Source of the DNA: Verrucomicrobiota bacterium
GTDB taxonomy: Bacteria > Verrucomicrobiota > Verrucomicrobiia > Verrucomicrobiales > Verrucomicrobiaceae
NCBI GenBank assembly: GCA_009885275.1
Contig: VFKY01000214.1
Coordinates: forward strand, 1 to 7,185
Length of the DNA: 7,185 bases
Direction of reading: 5' to 3'
The position numbers and the translations under genes were made by a program. The notes under the pieces were generated by a model, which saw only the letters and a list, made by a program, of their open reading frames with translations, did not search any database and was not told where the DNA came from. Positions 1 to 4,367 of this stretch are shown one piece after another. Within the stretch, counting starts at the first letter, position 1, and every line of letters starts with the position of its first letter.

Positions 1-210
1 GCAATAATCGCCGCACTCGTGTCTTGCCACAACACGAAATCCATCACCCGATTTTGTAGCCTATCTCATGCACCCATCAGTAAATGGGCGCGCATTTATA
101 TCCTATTATATTGTTAATTACACCTCTTTATGGAGAAGCTCTCATGCTCAAAGAGGACAAGCTTAACTAGATTATGTTGCATTGCGAGGCTTGCCCAATG
201 CATTGCTTAA
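1..210. other. Largely non-coding left flank, no gene assigned
   Basis: I see no gene I can support here. On the minus strand an ATG at 42-44 opens a frame that leaves the window (it begins MDFVLWQDTSAAII). It could be the 5' end of a gene transcribed leftward, but 14 residues with no clear ribosome binding site are too few to identify. The plus strand has short open stretches ending at stops near 59 and 117 that could be gene ends; they are not recognisable. The stretch is AT-rich around 95-120 and has a TATAAT-like hexamer on the minus strand at 105-110, without a convincing -35 partner. A 7-bp inverted repeat (cctcttt at 123-129, aaagagg at 150-156) encloses a shorter gaga/tctc repeat. A 10-bp palindrome, caatgcattg, lies at 196-205. 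None of these has an assignable role. Confidence 0.4.
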
Positions 211-241
211 TCCACTGTCGGCAATCATTGCCGACAGTGGA
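211..241 (-). terminator. Perfect 14-bp hairpin after the ThuA-like gene
   Basis: The arms 211-224 and 228-241 are exactly complementary over 14 bp (core ccactgtcggcaa) and enclose a 3-base loop (tca). The hairpin begins 15 bases past the stop codon of the leftward ThuA-like gene, which is where a terminator would sit. On the minus strand the stem is followed by TTAAGC, so there is no proper T-run. It may therefore be a Rho-assisted or mRNA-stabilising stem, not a canonical intrinsic terminator. The structure itself is certain; its function is inferred from position. Confidence 0.6.
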
Positions 242-256
242 AAATGGATGCTTAAT

Positions 257-1168
257 TTACTTCGGCGCCTTTACTGGCAACCCTTGTCCTGGCTTGGGAT
301 CGAGGTTCGTTTTCATGTCTTCCTCGGTAACTTTTGAGGTGACGCCTTCAGCAGGAACCGCAGCTTTTGCTGACCAAAGAATAGCATTAAGCACGAGCTT
401 GCGTTGATCGTCGTTGCTCCAGCCTTTGTGATAATGCCCACCGCTGAATCCAAAACCACGACCGCCATCTTCACGCTCCACAGCCCATGCGGTATGTTGT
501 GGCACCTTGTTTTTAACATCTTCACGCACGGCAGGATTTCCAGAATGGGGACCGTCACTGCGACTCATGGTGCTATCTGGCGCAATGGCACTGAGGATGG
601 GCGAGACCCCTTTCATGTCTTTGCGAAAACGCATATGGAAATACCACTCATCATTCGTAGTAAAAGGTTTTACACCGTTGCTGATGGCATGTTTGGGCAG
701 CTCCTTGAAGTCTGCATCCCAATGGGGATTGACACTCCAGTTGGGCTCGAAGTAACCGCCAAGCCAATCAGTGAATTCGGGACCACCAGGGGTGATGGGC
801 ACTTCCACCGCGTAGTGCAAGCAGACAAAACCAGCGCCCCGCTTCATCTCTTTACCAAGCTGCGCAAGATGATCGCCTTGAAGGGCTGGATGACCGCCAC
901 CGCCATCGGAATAGATGAGAATGGTGTCCGCCTTAGCCATTTCCTCAGGGGATGGCCATTCTGCATTGAGATGCACTTTCACATCTACTGGGGCAGCGCT
1001 ATCTTTGAGACATTTGGCGAGGAGTTGTACTCCGGCATTGTGTTCGTGCTGACCTGGGCCGTGAGAGGGTCTACCAGCAATGAGGACAACGGACTTCTTT
1101 TCATCGGCGCCAAACGTTAGTGCGGCGAGTGAAAACGAGAGGGTTAGACTTAGGAGGGTGCGTTTCAT
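257..1168 (-). CDS. Secreted ThuA-like domain protein
   Basis: This is a 303-residue protein with a Sec-type signal peptide: MKRT, then a hydrophobic stretch to about residue 19, with probable cleavage near FGA-DE. The rest matches the ThuA-like fold (glutamine-amidotransferase-like, named after a trehalose-utilisation protein). It shows a first beta strand VVLIAGRPSHGPGQHEHNAG (27-46), LIYSDGGGGHP (84-94), GAGFVCLHYAVE (111-122), TNDEWYFHMRF (171-181) and the C-terminal block GGRGFGFSGGHYHKGW (235-250) followed by NAILWSAKAAVP. These are typical of the long PVC versions, which often stand near DUF1080 or oxidoreductase genes. The catalytic activity of such secreted forms is not established; a role in periplasmic sugar metabolism is inferred from the family and the adjacent DUF1080 gene. 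The start is the only ATG giving the complete signal peptide. No Shine-Dalgarno sequence is visible. The gene lies 103 bases behind the DUF1080 gene on the same strand. Confidence 0.9.
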   Translation of the reverse strand: MKRTLLSLTLSFSLAALTFGADEKKSVVLIAGRPSHGPGQHEHNAGVQLLAKCLKDSAAPVDVKVHLNAEWPSPEEMAKADTILIYSDGGGGHPALQGDHLAQLGKEMKRGAGFVCLHYAVEVPITPGGPEFTDWLGGYFEPNWSVNPHWDADFKELPKHAISNGVKPFTTNDEWYFHMRFRKDMKGVSPILSAIAPDSTMSRSDGPHSGNPAVREDVKNKVPQHTAWAVEREDGGRGFGFSGGHYHKGWSNDDQRKLVLNAILWSAKAAVPAEGVTSKVTEEDMKTNLDPKPGQGLPVKAPK

Positions 1169-1217
1169 GAGATCAATGGTCTTAGTGAATGATATATTCG
1201 AGGGTACTTGATGGAGA

Positions 1218-1249
1218 AAGCCGCAGCACTCATTTTAGTACTGCGGCTT
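1218..1249 (-). terminator. Hairpin between the DUF1080 and ThuA-like genes
   Basis: Arms aagccgcag (1218-1226) and ctgcggctt (1241-1249) pair over 9 bp. After one mismatch they continue for 3 more pairs around a short loop. The hairpin starts 22 bases past the stop of the DUF1080 gene. On the minus strand the stem is followed by TCTCCATC, a weak pyrimidine tract, so termination may be partial. Partial readthrough would let transcripts from the DUF1080 promoter reach the ThuA-like gene at a lower level. Confidence 0.55.
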
Positions 1250-1271
1250 CTGAGATGGAGGAACAAATGTG

Positions 1272-2006
1272 TTACTTGAGTTCCTTAAGAATGATGTCTT
1301 TAAATTGAACGATCATCGGAGGGCCCGCATGAATCTGCATAGCGAGGATGCCTTCCTTGGGTGCGTTTGCAGCGTCTTCATCGGTGACATCAACGGTTTG
1401 TTTCCCATTGATGAAGTGTTGCACATGATTTCCCTTGGCAATGATCTTATAGTCATTCCATTCTTCGCTTTTAATCGCCGCTTGTATTTCATCGCTAACG
1501 CCGACTGAGCCGGTGACTTCGACCACTGTTTTCTTGCCGTCCGCACCGGCTTTGATGACTGTTTTTTCACCACGTTTGGCGAGAATGCCGCGTCCTCTTT
1601 CTTCATAAAGAATACCGCTGTAAGTTTTACCGGCTTCAAAATCCGCCTGATACCCGGATACAATAGGACCGTGCTCACCTGCAGTAAGTTCTTTACTGCG
1701 ATATTGAACTCCGCTGTTCCCCGCGACAATACGATATTTAAAAGTCATTTCAAAGTCGCTTACTTTTCCAGCTTTCCAGACAAGGAAAGTGTTGTGCTTG
1801 AGAAGGCCTTTTTTGGCATCTGCAGGATCAGGCTGCGTTTTGCCGGTAATGGCACCATCTTCCACAGACCAGAGCGACATGTTGCCCTCCCAGCCTGTGA
1901 GATCTTTACCGTTAAAGATGGCTTTGCCTTCATCGGCAAGCGTGAGTGAAACTGAGAACATAGCGGCCATGGTAAGGCCACTCCAAAGAAGCGAAGATAA
2001 TTTCAT
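1272..2006 (-). CDS. Secreted DUF1080 (3-keto-disaccharide hydrolase-like) protein
   Basis: This 244-residue protein has an N-terminal signal peptide (MKLSSLLWSG, hydrophobic to about residue 23, cleavage probably near TLA-DE). It is followed by one DUF1080 domain, a concanavalin/laminarinase-like jelly roll. Family hallmarks visible are IFNGKDLTGWE (30-40), LWSVEDGAITGKT (45-57), the strand FEMTFKYRIVAGNSGVQYRS (85-104), GYQADFEAGKTYSGILYEER (118-137), EWNDYKIIAKGNHVQHFING (182-201) and a terminal IHAGPPMIVQFKDIILKEL (225-243). The family is annotated as 3-keto-disaccharide hydrolase. Some members act on 3-keto-glycosides made by GFO/IDH-type oxidoreductases, but no such oxidoreductase lies in this window, so the substrate is unknown. 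The length is usual for a single-domain member. The protein should act in the periplasm or at the cell surface. The ATG chosen gives the full signal peptide; no Shine-Dalgarno sequence precedes it. Confidence 0.92.
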   Translation of the reverse strand: MKLSSLLWSGLTMAAMFSVSLTLADEGKAIFNGKDLTGWEGNMSLWSVEDGAITGKTQPDPADAKKGLLKHNTFLVWKAGKVSDFEMTFKYRIVAGNSGVQYRSKELTAGEHGPIVSGYQADFEAGKTYSGILYEERGRGILAKRGEKTVIKAGADGKKTVVEVTGSVGVSDEIQAAIKSEEWNDYKIIAKGNHVQHFINGKQTVDVTDEDAANAPKEGILAMQIHAGPPMIVQFKDIILKELK

Positions 2007-2017
2007 AGAGACAAGTT

Positions 2018-2034
2018 AAACGGAATATCCGTTT
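2018..2034. promoter_or_regulatory. 17-bp inverted repeat upstream of the DUF1080 gene, possible operator
   Basis: The sequence aaacggaatatccgttt has perfect 7-bp arms (aaacgga/tccgttt) around a 3-base centre. It lies 11 bases upstream of the DUF1080 start codon, in the short space between that gene and the terminator of the preceding gene. The size, symmetry and position fit the binding site of a dimeric repressor. No second copy was noticed and no regulator gene is present in the window. The symmetry is seen directly; the operator role is inference. Confidence 0.35.
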
Positions 2035-2063
2035 GGTTTCCAGCAAGAGATTGCATATAAACG

Positions 2064-2096
2064 AAAAAAGGCGCTTGCCTGAGCAAACGCCTTTTT
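2064..2096 (-). terminator. Strong intrinsic terminator of the BI-1/YccA gene
   Basis: Arms ggcgcttgc (2070-2078) and gcaaacgcc (2083-2091) pair with one internal mismatch around the loop ctga. They are flanked by a run of A on the left and T on the right, so transcripts from the minus strand end in TTTTTT (2064-2069) after the stem. It starts 21 bases past the distal stop at 2118-2120, but about 170 bases past the amber at 2268. This spacing supports the longer reading frame as the original gene. The T-run on the plus strand (2092-2096) would allow function in both directions. Confidence 0.85.
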
Positions 2097-2117
2097 ATAA
2101 AAACTGAGATTTGCCAC

Positions 2118-2267
2118 TTAGTCACGGCGACCTGCGATCTTTGACAAGAGTCGCAAAATTTCAAGATAGAGCCAAACAAGTGTTACCAGCAATCCAAACG
2201 CGGCATACCATTCCATATATTTGGGAGCACCTTGAACAACGCCTTGCTCGATCATATCAAAGTCGAG
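2118..2267 (-). pseudogene. Detached C-terminal part of the BI-1/YccA gene, after the in-frame amber
   Basis: Directly after the TAG at 2268-2270 the same frame stays open for 49 codons to a TAA at 2118-2120. The residues begin LDFDMIEQGV and include GAPKYMEWYAAFG and a last hydrophobic helix LLVTLVWLYLEILRLL, ending in KIAGRRD. The LDFD-type motif, the G-APKYMEWY block and the final helix are the expected C-terminus of this BI-1/YccA subfamily, so this is not random open sequence. It has no start codon of its own that would give a sensible protein. It is therefore either a dead remnant of a recent nonsense mutation, a region made only by stop-codon readthrough, or intact coding sequence cut by a base-calling error. 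With the amber position counted, the full protein would have 245 residues, a normal family length. Confidence 0.8.
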
Positions 2268-2855
2268 CTAAAGGTTCATGGCTGCAATAATCACCACGAC
2301 CACACTAAATCCAATGCCAATGACTCCACTCCCGTGAATATAAGGGATTTGAATGCCGAAAAAACTGAGGACCATTGAGACGAGGTAAACTAGGGCAATA
2401 CTGCCTGTGGCAGCAAGGATGCCGATTTTAAATTTATCGGTTACTCGTACCAATCTTAAGGTGTAAATGGCGAGTAAAGCGAGAAATACACCAATGGTCA
2501 GCAGTATCGCTTGAAGAACAATTCCCTGAAACTGGGCTTCATACATGGCGGATATGGCTCCCAGCAAAACGCCCTCAGCAAGTGCATAAACGGAACCTGT
2601 CACGGCAGCCCATTCTTTTTTGAAACAGGTAATCAGACAAAAAATCAAGCCTACAATCATGCTGCCGATGATCCAGGGCATGGCGGCAGCAGGGTTTGCG
2701 CTAACCTTATTCCAAGTCATCACTGCTGGAACAGCTACCAAGGAAAGAAAGAATGCGGACTTGTTAACGGTGCCTTGCAAAGTCATTGGCTGCGCACTGT
2801 GAAGTCCGGCAGAAGACAATGCTTTCTCAGATAGGGTCGGATTGGAGGCTCTCAT
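2268..2855 (-). CDS. Bax inhibitor-1/YccA-family membrane protein, ending early at an in-frame amber
   Basis: The open part encodes 195 residues of an integral membrane protein of the BI-1/YccA (TMBIM-like) family, whose members are linked to ion or calcium leak and membrane-protein quality control. The start MRASNPTLSEKA and the block MTLQGTVNKSAFFLSLV (24-40) are typical of this bacterial subfamily and support the chosen ATG. Predicted membrane segments lie at about 33-48, 57-77, 82-104, 110-136, 142-167 and 174-193: six helices. The family normally has seven, plus an LDFD motif after helix six. Here the frame stops with TAG right after AAMNL, and the missing part follows in frame at 2118-2267. 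If translation really ends here, the product lacks the last helix and the conserved acidic motif and is probably inactive. A candidate promoter precedes it at 2883-2912. Family assignment is firm; functional state is open. Confidence 0.85.
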   Translation of the reverse strand: MRASNPTLSEKALSSAGLHSAQPMTLQGTVNKSAFFLSLVAVPAVMTWNKVSANPAAAMPWIIGSMIVGLIFCLITCFKKEWAAVTGSVYALAEGVLLGAISAMYEAQFQGIVLQAILLTIGVFLALLAIYTLRLVRVTDKFKIGILAATGSIALVYLVSMVLSFFGIQIPYIHGSGVIGIGFSVVVVIIAAMNL

Positions 2856-2882
2856 AATGTTGCGAAATATAGTCGGGCAATT

Positions 2883-2912
2883 AAAATAGGCACCTTATTT
2901 CTTACGTTGCAA
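2883..2912 (-). promoter_or_regulatory. Possible sigma-70-type promoter of the BI-1/YccA gene
   Basis: On the minus strand TTGCAA (2907-2912) and TATTTT (2883-2888) are separated by 18 bases; each matches four of six consensus positions. Transcription would start near 2875, leaving a leader of about 20 bases before the ATG at 2855. The site lies in the 104-base gap after the DUF1501 terminator, where a separate promoter is needed. The match is modest in AT-rich DNA. Confidence 0.3.
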
Positions 2913-2959
2913 AAAGCTCACCTGTGACGCTATTTTTTAACTCTACCTCACGAAGTAAA

Positions 2960-2988
2960 AAAGCAGCCCTCCGATAAGGGGCTGCTTT
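2960..2988 (-). terminator. Strong intrinsic terminator of the DUF1501 gene
   Basis: Arms aaagcagccc (2960-2969) and gggctgcttt (2979-2988) pair perfectly over 10 bp around a 9-base loop. On the minus strand the GC-rich stem runs into TTTTTT (2957-2962) and then ACTT. It begins about 30 bases past the DUF1501 stop codon, so it closes the DUF1549/DUF1553-DUF1501 operon. Confidence 0.88.
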
Positions 2989-3018
2989 CTCAAGAAGAAA
3001 TACAGAACAAAAGAATCG

Positions 3019-4335
3019 CTAGGCGAATATTTCCATAAGCGGTTGCCCCTTGTCCGCCAGCGTGAACGGACGCTTGCTTGGCGAGTAAATCACCTGATCA
3101 AGAGGAAGTCCTAATGCATAAGCAATGGTGGCATTTATGTCTGGGACCTCGACTTTGTCCTCCGCTACTTCACGGCCTTCGGCATCAGATTTTCCATAGA
3201 CAAAACCGCCTTTGACTCCGCCGCCAGCCATAAAGCCCGAGAAAACTTTAGGGTAATGATCGCGCCCCACATTTTGATTGATATCAGGAGTGCGTCCAAA
3301 CTCCGAGTTTAAGACAATGAGTGTTTCATCGAGCAACCCACGGGAATAGAGATCCCCGATCAAACTAGACAAGGCCTTGTCTAAGACTTCACATAACTCC
3401 GGCACTTTGACGAAGTTAGCATTGTGAGTGTCCCATCCACCGAGAGAGACTTCGACAAAACGCACTCCGCGCTCGACAAGGCGCCGGGCAAGCAGACAGC
3501 CTTGACCAAAGGACTCCGGGCCGTATGCCTTGCGGGTCACCTCATTTTCTTCCGTGAGGTCGAAAGCCTTCAAATCTTCGCTTTTCATCATAGCGATGGC
3601 GTCATCATACATTTCTGTATAGGCCTTCACATTGCGGTGGGGAAAGGTTGCGCGAAATTCCTTGTCGAGGTCATCGGCGAAAGCCATGCGCTTTTGGAAA
3701 TGTTCATCGGTAAGGTTTTTCTGAAGTTTGACATTCTTAATGCCGTTCTCGGGGTTGTTGACAAAGAGCGGGCCATTTACCGCAGGGAAAAATCCCGCGC
3801 CGGGATGGCGACTGTCGTTGCCGACATAGACATAGTTTGGCAGCGTACTGTTACCAGTGCCGGGTTGGAATACATTAAGCCATGCGCCCATGCCGGGATG
3901 GCGGATGGTTCCGCGCAAGGCATAACTGGTGTGCATCATGTAATTGCCTTGTTCATGAGCTCCTTGAGTGGAGCTGAGGGAATTGATGACCGTGGCATGG
4001 TGCATCTGCTGGGCAGTTAAGGGCAGGTATTCTGAAATACGAACACCATCAGCGCTGGTTTTGATGGGTTTCGTAGGGCCTGCCGTTTCGACTCCTTCTT
4101 TTGGATCCCAAGTATCCATGTGGCTTTGTCCACCAGACATGTAGAGATAAATAACATTCTTTGCCGTCGCCACTTGCTTCAGCTTGGAGGAACCTTCAAA
4201 GGCCGCATGGGCCTTGGAAGTAAAGACTTCCGGTAACAGTCCGACACCGAGCATTGTGCTTGCTGTGCGGGCAACGAATTGACGACGTGATAAATCTTCA
4301 CCGCGAAGAAGTTTGGATTGAAGGGTGGTGCGCAT
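3019..4335 (-). CDS. Tat-exported DUF1501 family protein
   Basis: This 438-residue protein belongs to the DUF1501 family, which is distantly related to the sulfatase/alkaline phosphatase superfamily. It has a twin-arginine signal, SRRQFVART (16-24), followed by a hydrophobic stretch and probable cleavage after AHA (42-44); it should be exported folded. Family blocks are YLYMSGGQSHMDTWDPK (63-79), QGAHEQG (124-130), RFVEVSLGGWDTH (292-304), NSEFGRTPDIN (343-353), GRDHYP (357-362) and AGGGVKGGFVYG (370-381), ending with a VPDINATIAYALGL segment. Conserved D and H residues (D74, H127, D302, H304, D359, H360) are candidate metal or substrate ligands. It is the second gene of a pair with the DUF1549/DUF1553 gene, 32 bases downstream, an arrangement common in PVC genomes and often placed near carbohydrate sulfatases. 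Its substrate is unknown. It stops with TAG, showing that amber is a normal stop here. No Shine-Dalgarno sequence is seen. Confidence 0.94.
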   Translation of the reverse strand: MRTTLQSKLLRGEDLSRRQFVARTASTMLGVGLLPEVFTSKAHAAFEGSSKLKQVATAKNVIYLYMSGGQSHMDTWDPKEGVETAGPTKPIKTSADGVRISEYLPLTAQQMHHATVINSLSSTQGAHEQGNYMMHTSYALRGTIRHPGMGAWLNVFQPGTGNSTLPNYVYVGNDSRHPGAGFFPAVNGPLFVNNPENGIKNVKLQKNLTDEHFQKRMAFADDLDKEFRATFPHRNVKAYTEMYDDAIAMMKSEDLKAFDLTEENEVTRKAYGPESFGQGCLLARRLVERGVRFVEVSLGGWDTHNANFVKVPELCEVLDKALSSLIGDLYSRGLLDETLIVLNSEFGRTPDINQNVGRDHYPKVFSGFMAGGGVKGGFVYGKSDAEGREVAEDKVEVPDINATIAYALGLPLDQVIYSPSKRPFTLADKGQPLMEIFA

Positions 4336-4367
4336 AGAGTTATTGGGTTTAAAAATTTACAGAGAGA

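Noticed and set aside
1..44. Minus-strand frame starting MDFVLWQDTSAAII, possible start of a leftward gene
   Set aside because: Only 14 residues are visible, with no recognisable family motif and no convincing ribosome binding site. It is kept as a remark in the left-flank entry and not called as a gene.
3..59. Short plus-strand frame with NNRRTRVLPQHE, resembling a histone H2A segment
   Set aside because: The likeness covers about ten residues, the frame stops right after, and with six short frames at a window edge such a match is expected by chance. Without sequence to the left it cannot be supported.
123..156. Inverted repeat cctcttt/aaagagg as a terminator
   Set aside because: The arms are only 7 bp with a 20-base loop, there is no T-run on either strand, and no identifiable gene ends next to it.
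404..1120. Long plus-strand open frame of 238 residues opposite the ThuA-like gene
   Set aside because: It lies wholly antisense to a gene with clear family motifs and a signal peptide, and its translation shows no recognisable domain. It is a shadow of the real gene's codon pattern.
2118..2270. Frameshift as the explanation for the early end of the BI-1/YccA gene
   Set aside because: The C-terminal family sequence continues in exactly the same frame after the TAG, so no base has been gained or lost. Only a substitution, or recoding of one codon, is needed.
3424..4020. Plus-strand open frame of 198 residues opposite the DUF1501 gene
   Set aside because: It is antisense to a well-supported DUF1501 gene, with no family motif of its own. 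It is a shadow frame.
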